From positions 23,337,607 to 23,401,606 of the forward strand of contig CM077832.1 in NCBI GenBank assembly GCA_039720395.1: a stretch of DNA of 64,000 nucleotides. The letters are read 5' to 3'. Positions within the stretch are counted from its first letter, which is position 1. Each line of letters begins with the position of its first letter. Position numbers and translations under genes: made by a program. This stretch comes from Liquidambar formosana. Lineage: Eukaryota; Streptophyta; Magnoliopsida; Saxifragales; Altingiaceae. Positions 36,576 through 47,815 of this stretch are shown one piece after another. Under the pieces are notes generated by a model. The model saw nothing but the letters and a program-made list of their open reading frames with translations. It did no database searches and had not been told where the DNA came from.

Positions 36576-38360
36576 TAGTAGGAAGGCAAGGCTCTGCAAT
36601 GTACTGTGTCAGTGAAAGAATGAAGGCAACAAGAATGAATATGTGGTCATGGAACAAAACAAAGTTTGGGCATGTGCAAAAGCAACTGAAAGAGCTCCGT
36701 GACAAGTTGAAGGTAATAAAAGAGAGCCCGACGAATGCTTCCTCTATGGAAACGGAAAAGGGGATTATGCACAGAATGGATGAAATTTTGGCAAGGGAAG
36801 AAATAATGTGGCGCCAAAGATCTAGAGTGGCTTTGCTGAAGGAAAGGGATCGAAATACGGGATATTTTCATGCCTGAGCTTCTCAAAGAAAGCAGAAGAA
36901 CATGATAAGAGGCTTAAAAGATGTCAATGGGCTATGGCAGATGGAAGAGGGGAAGGTTGAAGAAATTATTGTGGATTATTTTCAAGGAATATTTAGTACC
37001 TCAAATCCCCAAAATGTAGAGAGGACCCTTGCAGGAATTCAGGCGAGAGTCACGGCAGATATGAACACTTCTCTCATACAGGATTTTCGGGAAGATGAGG
37101 TTCGTGAGGCTCTCTTTCAAATGCATCCCACCAAAGCTCCAGGTCCTGATGGTATGTCAACAATTTTCTTTCAAAAGTATTGACATATTGTTGGTTTAGA
37201 AGTCACTAGAGCAGCCCTTTCTTTTTTACATGGTGGTCCTATGCTCACAAATTATAACTACACACACATTGTACTCATTCCCAAGGTTGATAACCCAGAA
37301 GTTATTACCCAATATAGGCCCATTAGTCTTTGTAATGTGGTCTATAAAATTATTTCCAAAGTCTTGGCTAATCGCCTTGAGCGCATCTTACCACATATTA
37401 TTTCTGAAAGCCAAAGTGCCTTTGTGCCTAGTAGGCTTATCACGGACAATGTGCTTGTAGCTTTTGAAATAATGCATTATCTAAAAAATAGACGGTATGG
37501 GAAAGTTGGACAGTTTGCACTCAAGCTTGACATGAGCAAGGCCTATGATAGAGTGGAATGGTCATTCCTTGAACAGATTATGGAAAAAATGGGTTTTGAG
37601 AGGGCGTGGATTCAACTCATAATGGCTTGTGTTAGTACGGTTTCCTACTCAGTCATTTTTAATGGCAATAAGTGTGCTTATTTCAGGCCTTCAAGGGGAC
37701 TCCGTCAAGGGGATCCCCTTTCCCCTTATCTTTTTCTTCTTGTTGCAGAAGGTCTGTCTACTATGTTGTACAGGGCTGAACTGGACAGGTCATTAACAGG
37801 CATATCTATATGTAGATAAAGTCCAACATTGTCTCACCTATTTTTTGTTGATGATAGCCTGTTGTTCGGTAAGGCTACAGTAGCGGAGAGCAGGAGGTTT
37901 ATGACCATTCTACACCAATATGAGGAGGCTTCAGGGCAACAACTCAACATAGAAAAATCCTCAATATATTTCAGCAAGAATACAAGCAATGAGCAAAAAG
38001 AACTCATCCGAGGCATCTTTGGAATCCCTCATGGAGACCCTCATGCTAAATATTTGGGGTTACCTACTTTTATCGGACGCTCATGGCGGGAGGTGTTCAA
38101 TATCATAAAGGGAAGAGTTTGGAAAAAACTACAAGGATGGAAGGAAAAATTGTTATCCAAAGCTGGAAGGGAGATTTTGATCAAAGCGGTTGCCCAAGCT
38201 ATACCTACCTATGCTATGAGCTGTTTTAAGTTGCCTATGTCTCTCTGTGGCGAGATCAAGGCAATGATAAGCAATTTTTGGTGGGGACAAAAAAACAATG
38301 AGAGAAGGATTCACTGGATTCGATGGGGGGATCTTTGTGTCTCGAAGAAGATGGAAGGAC
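36576..38360 (+). pseudogene. L1-type LINE ORF2, part 1: pre-RT and reverse transcriptase
   Basis: The copy is 5'-truncated: the endonuclease is absent and the frame enters in the linker before RT (WRQRSRVALLKERDRNTGYF at about 36,810-36,870). It continues through VDYFQGIFST, HPTKAPGPDG, IPKVDNPEVITQYRPISLCN, KLDMSKAYDRVEW, GLRQGDPLSPYLFLLV and the catalytic FVDDS (about 37,845), then KYLGLP and the thumb. The frame is broken by a TGA after FHA, a TGA after QKY, a TAA before the FVDDS block, and small shifts. The enzyme would copy the element's RNA at a nicked target. The frame is cut at 38,360 by a solo copia LTR. Confidence 0.9.
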
Positions 38361-40046
38361 TGTTGGGAATCTAACTAGGGAGGAAAACTACAAAGGCGGA
38401 ATTAAAATTTTCCTACGATTCCCAAACCCATGAATCCGATTATGCATAATATAAAAAAAATAAACCCTAACTACCAAGAGAGTTGGGATTACTTACAGTT
38501 GATTAATCTTCTCCTTTATGCTTCAAGCTTTGTCTTCTCCTTTTTGCTCCAAGCTTTGTCTCCGGACAGCGGTGAATGAGCAGCCCAAGTGTGCTGCCTC
38601 CAACGGTATCCACACCTAGCTAGAGCTTGTTGTCCTTTCCTTCTTCCTTATGGTTGCTAGAGGTGGAGAAGAGGGAGAGAGAGAGGGAGAGCTGTAATTT
38701 TTCCAGCCAGCCCTTGGGAGAATGAATTAGCCTCCTATGATCCCCACATAATGGGCATTATATAGCCCATTAATAGGGCAGGCCATAGGGGGATTCCTAA
38801 CCCTAGTGGAATTTGTGTAATTACTCTTAATTACACAATTGGCCCACTAGTTTGCATCAAATACAAATTAGCCCCTTAAAGAACTTTTCTTTAATCACTT
38901 ATACCCTTTCTCTCATAGACAATCAAGCTCTCTTAGCATGATCAGTGTGTGACCCATTGGGTTCACATCATCAAGTAGTAGGAACAGCACAAGTTGTGCA
39001 CAATGGAACACTTTCCATTAAGGGTCTAATTGAAACTCCTTTCAATTCCCTAATTGATTATAACTCATTTATATCAATTAGGGCTTCTACTAACCATGAG
39101 TAACACCTAGCATATGGCTCATGGTGTGGTCCTTAATGAGGTGAATAGTCATTTACAAAGAACCCTTCTGTTATAGTTTATAGGTTACAATTCCATCCTT
39201 CCATCAACACAATGTCTCCAATTGAACTAATAGGACATGGAATTCTGTCAAGTCCCTAGTTCAATTACTTTATACTCATTCATTAATTTCAACTCAATGA
39301 TGAACTTATGGAAACTCCTTTCTATATTCATTCTACCATGGGCCCATGGATTTAATGAGTTATATTCAATGAATGCTATATGAGACATTCACTCCCTTTT
39401 TCCTGAGAGTGATGGATTCCTTGTTGATCACTCACATGCCTTCACACACATAGCAGTAGGGCCAATGAACACCCTTATAGACCCCTGAATAGGATCTGCA
39501 CTTAGTGTTATCAAACTTCTAAAGCTACATGCATAAGACAACCATGGTGTCTCAGGTCTAAGGATTACTTGTACCACTATAACAATGAGAAATTGATTGA
39601 TAGGCAGGTTAAAACTCCATTCAGTTTATCTCATATCTTTGGTCACATTCAGTGTACCTATTCTTATAATAGGCACCCACTTGTTAGTTGTAGTGTCTCC
39701 ACGCAAATAGTTTAAGACTAGCTATCCTCCTATAGAGTCAACCTAACAAGTGCTAGTCCTATGGTTCATTACTGTCCATCATAGTGAACCTTCAACTAGG
39801 AATGATTTAGGAGTTTAGTACAGAGATATATTTAGAGTCTCAAAATTATAACCCTTTGTAATTTCATATTCTCAACTCTAACTCCATGGACATATTATGT
39901 AAATATAAATGATGCATATAAACATAATAGAATAAGCCCTTTTATTAAATCAATAATAAATGTGACATATATAAATGAAATCAATTGATTGTTCCTAATC
40001 CCTAAACAATCATCTCTATGATTAGCTCTAGGGCATAATCCTAACA
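38361..40046 (-). mobile_element. Solo copia-family LTR (subfamily A) inside the LINE, TSD AGGAC/GGGAC
   Basis: A 1686-bp LTR with TGTTGGGAATC..ATCCTAACA ends. Flanks AGGAC (38,356-38,360) and GGGAC (40,047-40,051) form a 5-bp duplication with one mismatch. Removing the LTR and one flank restores a continuous LINE frame in the block that reads MEG on the left and LGFRDLGVFNKALLAK on the right. No internal element sequence remains. Confidence 0.95.
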
Positions 40047-41633
40047 GGGACTTGGTTTTAGAGATCTTGGAGTTTTTAATAAGGCATTGTTGGCAAAATA
40101 AGGCTGGCAACTTCTTGTAAATGATGAGTCATTACTTTCTAGGATATTGAAGGCTAAATATTACCCACGATGCAATTTTCTGAAAGCTCAATTGGGGACG
40201 AACCAAGTTATTCATGGAGGAGTATTTGGGAAGCAAAAGATCTATTGGCCAGTGGGGTAAGGTGGAGTATTGGCGACGGGAACTCGGTGCGCATTTGGGA
40301 TGATAAATGGTTACATATACTTTTTAACTTTAAGGTGGTCTCGCCATGGACTGTTTTGGATGAGCACGCGTTGGTCACTGAACTGATTAACCCAATTACC
40401 CAGGAATGGAATAAAGAGTTAATAGATTGTATTTTTCTCCCTTATGAAGCTAAACATATATGTCAGATACCTCTTAGCCATAGGCGACCTATGGATAGGA
40501 TGGTATGGCATTATCATCCAAAAGGGGTGTTTACTGTTAGCAGCGCCTATTTGTTGGAAATGGACCGCATACGGAGGTCTCACAATGAAGTCACAGGGGA
40601 AAGTTCAAATTCTGCTATAGGTGATTTTGTAGGCAATTTAATTTGGAAGCAAAATATGCCAGTAAAAGTTAAACATTTTCTGTGGAAGGCTTGTAAGAAT
40701 ATTTTGCTAACCAAGACTAATCTTGCACGGAGGAAGATCCCAGTTGAGCTGACATGTCCGTCATGTGGAAATGAAAATGAGACAACCATCCACACGTTTT
40801 AAAGATTGCAACTGGGCATAGGAGGTGTGGTCGCTTGGTCCGGTAAATGCTTATCTTGATTCTCCTAATTCAGGTGATTTCAGGGAGTGGCTGGTAGACA
40901 TAAGCAAATTGGGTGGGACAGACAACATGGTGCAGGTTGTGATAGTGATGTGGATGATGTGGAATAATAGAAATTGGCTATTGCATGAAGGCAAGAGGAT
41001 GGAGCCACAACAGCTCATTGAGAGGGCGAATACACTGCTACAAGATTTTATTAAGATTCAAGGGGAAGGGAGGACGGTTGGAGTTAAAATTTCTGCTAGA
41101 TGGAGACCTCCCACAACTGGGACTTATAAAGTTAATGTCGATGGTGCCAGATTTGACAACAAGAAGAGTGTGGGTTTGGGGGTTGTGGTGCGGGATTTTG
41201 AGGGTCAATTGATAGCAGCAGCTAGCAAGAGGATGGATGGTCTATTCCCTCCCGCTCAGGTTGAAGCTGTGGCCATGTGTTTTGCCATGGATTTTGTGAG
41301 AGATCTAAGTCTGAGGTCAGTTATAATGGAGGGCGACAATCTGGAAGTGGTAAGGGGCATTAACTCCTACGGGATGGATCTCTCACCGGTGGGTCTAATT
41401 ATTGAGGATATCCAATGTAAGGCTAAGACATTGTTCGAGTCAGTGGTGTTCTCTCATGTTGGTAGAATTGGCAATACTGTGGCCCATGGTTTGGCACATT
41501 TTGCAAAAGAGATTGATGATTTGTATGTTTGGATGGAAGAGGTCCCAACTTGTGTACGGGACCACTTCCTTGCAGACTTAAGTTATATTTTTTATCAATA
41601 AAATTTTTACTGATCGTTTTCCTATAAAAAAAA
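40047..41633 (+). pseudogene. L1-type LINE ORF2, part 2: zinc-binding and RNase H domains
   Basis: Continues the LINE after the solo LTR. SIWEAKDLLASGVRWSIGDG is followed by the RT zinc-binding region (IWKQNMPVKVKHFLWKAC, then CPSCGNENETTIHTF at about 40,755-40,800), and after a one-base shift by a C-terminal RNase H-like domain (YKVNVDGARFDNKKSVGLGV, then VEAVAMCFAMDF, about 41,130-41,560). The last frame ends at 41,601. AATAAAA follows, and a short A-run near 41,624-41,633 is the tail. Stops include CAA-to-TAA after LLAK and a CAG-to-TAG type change after the frameshift. Inactive. Confidence 0.88.
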
Positions 41634-41859
41634 ACGTAAACTTTTTGCCATGTATAGTTTTCACTTCATAAATGACTAAAATATCCACTTAAATGATAGA
41701 TTTTGGAAAAACTTTCTTTTAAAATGTTGTTTAAAATGATGTTTTCTAATTGACAACGTGATAAGTTTTTATAAGAACCTTTTATATTTTTTATAAAATC
41801 TTAAAGTGTATAATAGGTGGAGGATGAAAAGTAAGTCTTTGGGTGCCAATAGAGGCCTC
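41634..41859. mobile_element. Right arm of the Mutator-type foldback MITE (B')
   Basis: Inverted counterpart of 36,437-36,575, ending GGGTGCCAATAGAGGCCTC. It is also homologous to the arms of the intact MITE at 44,509-44,932. The 9-bp target copy follows at 41,860. Confidence 0.75.
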
Positions 41860-42359
41860 CTTTCATTTATGGTTATTTGATTTTTGAATCCAATTATATC
41901 TAGTGGGATTGAGTTGGAACCTAAATATATGACTAATTTTACAAAATTGTAACTAAATGCTTTTTTTTTCTTTTTAATGTCAAATCTTTATTATTAGAAT
42001 TTAAATATCTCATTTGACACTTGACCTTAATTGTAACTGAATGCCTTTCTTTTTTTCTTTTTTTTGGCTAAACACACATAGGAAACACACACACAACACA
42101 CAAATGAGGAAGCTCACAATTGTAATTGAATGCTTATTGCTAGCTATATATATTTTGTTTTTATATACAATGTTTGAAATGTGCTTGCATGATAAATTCA
42201 ATGATTAAGATGTGATTGTAACAATAGAAATAGGTTCTCCACCCACTAGAGGTAACACATGTTCTCAAATGAAAATTATTTTTTTTTAGTACAAAAAAAA
42301 AAAAAAAAAAAAGGTGAGAGAATAGATCACATTTTATAATATCTTACAAAATGATCACC
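41860..42359. other. No gene seen; AT-rich with a long A-run
   Basis: An A-run lies at about 42,293-42,312. No domain in the short ORFs. Confidence 0.5.
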
Positions 42360-42987
42360 CCTTTTTGTGTGAAGAAACCGTGATCTTTCTTGAATATTGG
42401 ATTTTCCTATTCTAGTTATGGATGCTTGATAAGATCTGGTGGGGTGCAACTTCTAATGGATGTTATTTGGTCAAAATAGTTACTTGGCTTCACATAGAGT
42501 TGATGTGTAAAAAGAAAGCATCTATAAGGATAAACAACAAGAAAAATTTTAATTGGATTAGGAAGTTGTGTAGTGCTCCTAAGATTAAGAATTTTATGTG
42601 GCTTTTGATTCATGGAAGATTTCTGAGGACAAAATTTCTTGCTAATAGAGGTTTAAGTAGATATTTCACTTCCTCTCCGCAATTTAGAAAATGAAAATCT
42701 TAATCATATGGTTGTGACTTGTACTAGTGTTAAAGAAGTGTGGAATTAGGTGATTAGTTCTTCCTTTGTGCCTATTGATAACAATGATAATGATTTGATT
42801 GGAATTTAATCAAATGTTGTTCTAGAAAAAAGTAAAAATTCATATTATATGATGAGCAAAATTGATAATCTACTTCAACAAATTTGGTGGGCAATGAACA
42901 ATGTTATTTTTAAGCATGAGACTTCTAATAAATTTTCAATTATAAAATGAGCTACTAATCTTTTTGTGGATTATGTGATTGATATAG
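42360..42987 (+). pseudogene. Second LINE ORF2 fragment: RT zinc-binding region
   Basis: Broken frame with DKIWWGATSNGCYLVKI, then NWIRKLCSAPKIKNFMWLL, a characteristic zinc-binding-region pattern of plant LINE ORF2, and after a frameshift ENLNHMVVTCTSVKEVW. It is distinct from the first LINE in sequence. It resumes at 43,453 and again at 43,876 after two insertions. Many stops. Confidence 0.75.
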
Positions 42988-43452
42988 GGTGGTGATATTG
43001 CCACGTCTCAAATCTCTTCTTCCACGGTTTCTAGAAGAATAAAGGAGTGAATGGACTATTTTTCCCTTCTCTCTTTCCTCCTCCATGGTTAACTATCTAA
43101 AACACAACACCCACTCTCTCTCTCTCTCTAATAAAATATTGAGTGGCTACTTCATCTTCTTTGAGGAGTTTGAATTTGAGCCTAATTCTTGTAACTAAAT
43201 AATTGGTGCGTCGGTCCATTAGTGGCAATATATAAGGAATTGGGAGGTACATTGTGAGAGCTTAATTAGCAGGAGAAAGAAAGAGAAGGGATTTGTATTT
43301 TGTTGAACAGATCTACCAAGTATTGGGCGTGGCACCAAAGATGGTGGATCCTTCGGCTATGGCAGTGGTCAAACGGGGGGTTTGGAGATAGAGAAAGGAA
43401 AAATATTTGAGCTGTGGAAGAAAATATTTGAGATGTGGCAGTAGCTCCACCT
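42988..43452. mobile_element. Mutator-type MITE C, 465 bp, TSD TTGATATAG/T
   Basis: The left end GGTGGTGATATTGCCACGTC matches the inverted right end GGTGGAGCTACTGCCACATC, with CTCAAAT and CTTCCAC following in both arms. Flanks TTGATATAG (42,979-42,987) and TTGATATAT (43,453-43,461) give a 9-bp target duplication with one mismatch. Inserted in the second LINE. No coding frame. Confidence 0.8.
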
Positions 43453-43577
43453 TTGATATATCTAGAAATAATATTAATTTTGAGAACTCGTAAAAATAAA
43501 AATTGCAAAAAGAATTCGAAGTTTATTAGATGGATTCCTCCTGATCATTAGTGGGTTAAATTATTTTTTGATGGTTA

Positions 43578-43875
43578 TCTATACTATTATATTAAGAGAA
43601 TTCTCTTTGTAAATTGGATTGCACTTGAATTTACTAAAACACCCTTAAAATTTTATCTTCCTTACAGACTAATTAGTAAATTCAACAACTTTAAAACAGT
43701 TACACAAAACTCCAACCACCCCATGTTTCTCCCTCTCTCTCTTCTATTCCCACATTTTCCAATCTATCACAAAAACAATTCTGTTACTCAATTTACTCTT
43801 CTTCTCTCATATTTTTTTTTTTTTTGTTTTTTTGGAAGATGCATTGCATACGCATCACGTGTGCTCGACTGCTAG
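43578..43875 (+). mobile_element. Small non-autonomous Helitron, 298 bp
   Basis: It begins TCTATACTATTATATTAAG, the plant Helitron 5' form, and ends with a hairpin (GCATACG, loop CATCA, CGTGTGC) followed by TCGACTG and a terminal CTAG. It sits precisely between an A (43,577) and a T (43,876) with no target duplication, as Helitrons do. The LINE RNase H frame reads FFDG immediately before it and VNEKNG immediately after, so the insertion boundaries are confirmed by the interrupted frame. It encodes nothing. Confidence 0.9.
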
Positions 43876-44300
43876 TGTTAATGAAAAGAATGGGACTATG
43901 AGATTTATTAATCGTGATCATCTTGGTAAACCTATAGCATTTACTTTAAGGAAAATGTCACTATTCCTAAAATGGAAACTATTGCATTGAAGAATGGTTT
44001 GATGTTAGCTAAGTGAAAGAATTTGAATAAGATAATTGTTGAATGTGATTCTAGTCTAGTCATTAATAGTTTACATCGTTTGGATAGATGCCCTTCGTTA
44101 ATTCATAGTATAATTAGTAATTAATAAAGATTATGTTGTTGCAAATAATATGGAAATTAAGATGAACCATGTGTATAGAAAAGCAAATAAAACAGTAGAT
44201 GCTATCACAAAGTCAAGTTATAAAATAAGATGTAATCGCTTATGGGAATCTAATTTTCCTTTAGAGATAATGGTTGTTAGTTAGGAAAATATGATAGATA
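43876..44300 (+). pseudogene. Second LINE fragment: RNase H end
   Basis: Continues from 43,577 with VNEKNGTMRFINRDHLGKP, and later NHVYRKANKTVDAI, the pattern of the C-terminal RNase H-like domain of plant LINEs. Multiple stops. Ends near the MITE at 44.34 kb. Confidence 0.7.
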
Positions 44301-44336
44301 GAGGAGTAGAGCTAGTTTGAGGAAATTCTTTTACGG

Positions 44337-44498
44337 TTAGGGAGAATTAAAGATTGGCCAGCTATGGGCAAATAATTACATATCAATACAAGTTAGTAGT
44401 CATACACTAAGAAGTTAGTAGTCATCTAATATGAAGCTAGTAGTGATTGTATTGATGTGTAATTATTTACCATAGCCGAACCAGTCTATAATTCCCTC
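44337..44498. mobile_element. Small foldback MITE A, about 160 bp
   Basis: Left arm AGGGAGAATTAAAGATTGG..AAATAATTACATATCAATACAA and right arm its near complement (AGACTGG..AAATAATTACACATCAATACAA when inverted), about 55 bp each. Flanked by ATTCTTTTACGG (44,325-44,336) and ATTCTTTTATGG (44,499-44,510). The exact element edge within these repeats is uncertain by a few bases. Confidence 0.75.
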
Positions 44499-44508
44499 AT
44501 TCTTTTAT

Positions 44509-44932
44509 GGGGTAGGTTATTGCCACCACAAATTTCTTAAGCGTCCCCCACTTGTTTTAAACTTTCAAGGTTTTACGAAGAATAATATAGAAGGTTTTCA
44601 TAAAACTAGCCACGTTATTCACTAGTAAACATTATTTTGAACAACTTTGTACAAGAAAGTTTTCCCAAATTTCTTGTTTAAGTGGACATTTTGGCATTTA
44701 CAATTTTTGTTTCATTTTTACAGACTTTTTCGTGAAAAATGATATATATCTATATATATAGAAAGTCCATTTAAATGGCATATTGTGGGAAAAATTTCTC
44801 CTACAAAGTTGTTTAAAATGATGTTTTCTAGTGGACATTACAGTCAGTTTTTGTGAAAACCTTTTATATTTTTCATGAAATCTTGAAAAGTTTAAAATAA
44901 GTGGGGATGCTTAGGAAAGTTTGTTCACGCCC
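44509..44932. mobile_element. Mutator-type foldback MITE B, 424 bp, TSD TTCTTTTAT/TTCTTCTAT
   Basis: Long terminal inverted repeats of about 170 bp: GGTTATTGCCACCACAAATT on the left against GGGCGTGAACAAACTTTCC inverted from the right, with TTATTTTGAACAACTTTG and CAAAGTTGTTTAAAATGATG as the inner arms. A 9-bp duplication with one mismatch flanks it (44,500-44,508; 44,933-44,941). Homologous to the LINE-bearing MITE B'. Confidence 0.85.
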
Positions 44933-44941
44933 TTCTTCTAT

Positions 44942-45321
44942 ATAATCTAATAATAAGTGTAAATTGTAATTTATGGCCTAAAGTTTGGATTAGATTTCAC
45001 TTTAGAGTCCAAAGTTTTAATTTTGTTAATCACTATCCAAATTATTATTTGAGTTGCAATTCGAGGCTGCTGTTAGAAGCCGTTTGTTGACCAAATGGTA
45101 TTACTTGATAATTTGGCATATGACGTGCATGTAACCAAAATTTTCTATATTATTCCTACCTTGCCCTTTTTATGAATTTGAAAACTTTATTTTACTTCTA
45201 TAAGCATTTAATAAACCTTTATATTTTGACCAGATCTAAATAACTTTTATCTTCTTTTTCTTTCTCTCTTTTTACTTTTCTCTTTCTTTTTTCTCTCTCT
45301 TAGATCACAGCTAAAGGTAAT
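44942..45321. other. No gene seen; AT-rich
   Basis: Nothing recognised between the MITE and the probable gypsy LTR. Confidence 0.5.
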
Positions 45322-46122
45322 TGTTTCCGCCTAAAATTGACTTATTAGGGCAGGAAAGTAATTTCTAGAGAAGAGCCACATAAGCAAGTGATGCCAGGTA
45401 GGATGAGTCTGTTAGAGAGGAAAAGCAGTTAAAAGGGGTATGTTTTGGACCACATCAGAAGGAGGTTTGAGAGAAATAAGGAGTAGCTTTATGAAGGACT
45501 CTACCACGATCAGAATAGTGGGAGAGGTAAAGTGCTACTTGGATACAGCGGCAGGGACGAGGCCCACTACTACCACTAAAACAAGAGTTGCAGCAGCGTG
45601 AACTTGCCATAAACTAGACGTAGGAAGTTTTATCCATGGTACTGTATAAAAGAAGAAAGACATGCGCAGAAAAGAGGTTCCATAACCAACACTAATCCTT
45701 CTCAGGAAATCAATATCAATTTGTTTTAGCTCCATAGCTTCCAGTTTTAATTTTGTTATTAGCTTCTTAGCTGTCTTGTTTATTCATGCTTTGGATTTCA
45801 AACATTAGACATCTTGTTGTTTTGTACTTGAGGTTTCTGTAAGTAATTCCTGTTAATGAAGTACTTTCCTTTGCAATTCTTTGATATGACATCTTAAATT
45901 ATGTTTACCAGTAGACTTTAGTTTAGAACTTTAGAGAAAAGAACCCCTATCTCTCTTTTATCGCCTGATTTACATTTTAACTTCATATACTTCAGTGACC
46001 AAATAGGCATTTGGGGCCAACGGCCTTGAATTCAACGACCTAGGAAGTGTTGTGGGGTCGTGGTTACACGATCTTTAGGCTTTTGAGCCTTGGCATGCCC
46101 GCGCAACATTTTAGTGTGAACA
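45322..46122 (+). mobile_element. Probable 5' LTR of the gypsy element
   Basis: A segment with TGTTTCC..GTGAACA ends (801 bp) directly upstream of the PBS-like site and gag. It contains a promoter-like GTATAAAAGAAG near 45,644. With only one copy in the window the left edge is a guess from the TG start; the right edge is better supported by the PBS. Confidence 0.45.
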
Positions 46123-46128
46123 CCTTTT

Positions 46129-46146
46129 TGGCGCGTCCGGTGGGAC
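46129..46146 (+). promoter_or_regulatory. Primer-binding-site-like sequence of the gypsy element
   Basis: TGGCGCGTCCGGTGGGAC lies a few bases after the LTR end and 13 bases before the gag ATG, in the form TGGCGC.. common as a PBS in plant gypsy elements. The tRNA was not determined. Confidence 0.5.
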
Positions 46147-46158
46147 TAGGTAAACACA

Positions 46159-47815
46159 ATGTCAAGAAAAACAAGGAGTACCACAGGAACCTCTGATAGC
46201 CAGTAGACAACAGAGGAATCACACCAAGAGGAATACCTTTTGAAAGAAACTTTTATAGCGAATGAGACCATTAGAGACATGGCAGAGGCAATGCATGGAC
46301 TTTCGGTCGTCCCTTCAAGAGTCAATCACCTAGGAGACAAAATAGACCACATGGGGAATATCCTAGGATCGAAAATTGATGGGTTGGGTATTCAACTCAA
46401 CAAATTAAACAAACTGGACAAATTAGATAAGTTGGACACACTATGTGAACACTTAACCATGTTAGTATTTGCACTAAACAATCAAAATGGGTTGGGATGA
46501 GAGAAGCATACTAAAGATCTAGGGTCAAGTGACAATAGTGCATCACAAAAGTCTCAAGAGGGGTTTACCCCTCAAACAAATGTCTTAGGCCAACGGCCTG
46601 AGGATGATAGGGTATATATTCCACCTCCATTTAGAAACGGCCAATTAGATAGGGCCGAGACTTCCTAGGAGGGGAGGGGCAAGAGAAATGGTACGAATTA
46701 TGGCTTTAACGGTGTAGACCACTTTGGCCATAATTTTAATCAAACCAATGGCTAGAACATGGCTAGTTATGGTCACGGTTACAGGAAAGGAAAAGAGAAT
46801 GAGAATATAACAAACCTGTTGTATAAAAGCAATTTTATAACAATTAAAAGCCAACCACATGTAGAATATGGTTAAGAGTTTGATTAGAGGCCACCCCTGG
46901 GGCATTATGGCCAGCCTAATGCCTTTCCTAGACCACCTGGAAATTTCTACTCAAACCCACCTCTAGAAAACTATGGGCAGGTATTCGGTCAAGGAGGCCA
47001 TACACAGCCTCCAAATGATCTTCCAAACCGTAATGAGATTCTGAATATGATACAAGAATGCATGGGTACAGATCCTCATAGACAGGCCAATCGGCCAATA
47101 TATAGGAAGCCATATCTGGAATGGATAAACCGTTATCATGAGTTTCCTAGGGGGTTTAGATGTCCAGATTTCATCTTGTTCTCCGGAGAAGAAGAGTGAT
47201 GATCTACAGTAGAACATGTTAGCCGTTTCACCATTTAATGTGGGGAATTGGCTAGCAATGATTTTTATAAACTGCGTTTGTTTGTGACTCATTGATATGT
47301 GATGCTTTTTCTTGGTACATTACTTTGCCGCCTGAGTCTTTTAGTATTTGGACAGAGTTGGAGTCACTCTTTCATCTACATTATCATAGATCAGAACCTG
47401 AAGTAACTATGGCCGACTAATCTAGGTTTAGGCAGATATCTGGAGAGACTGCTGAGCAGTATCTAGCCAGGTTCAAGAAAGCTGAAACCAGGTGCCGTGT
47501 AGCCTTGCCTAAGCTTGAGTTTATGAGGTTAGCCCAAAACAGCCTTGAGTTTGAGCTCCATAAGAAATTTGAAGGGATGAGCTTTGTTGATCTTTATAAG
47601 TTGACTACGCAAGCCTCTAGATATAAGAGGCTTTTAAGAGAAGGAGAACAGATAAAGAATTCTTCTTTTGGGACTTACTATCAAGATCCCAATTACGAGC
47701 TTGATTTGGCAGAGATTGTTGGCCAAAAGCTAATAATATGCCCTGCTTTATTGAAAAAAGAAGTAGAAATCCCACCGTTTCAAAATATAAAAAGAATGGT
47801 AATGGATGGTGGAAG
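46159..47815 (+). pseudogene. Ty3/gypsy gag, first part
   Basis: The frame starts with ATG at 46,159 (MSRKTRSTTG) and runs with stops through a coiled, leucine/aspartate-rich N-terminus, a glycine/asparagine-rich middle and the conserved gag core (FRCPDFILFSGEE, CGELASNDFYKLRLF, EFMRLAQNSLEFELHKKFEG), ending in YKLTTQASRYKRLLREGE. Several TAG codons replace CAG or TGG, and there are frameshifts in the core. Gag would form the particle that packages the element RNA. The frame is cut at 47,815 by the young copia-family insertion and resumes at 57,526. Confidence 0.8.

Noticed and set aside
39895..40110. Minus-strand ORF ending FIIDLIKGLILLCLYASFIF, repeated at 6,702 and 25,608
   Set aside because: It lies wholly or mostly in the LTR U3 edge and recurs only because the LTR does.
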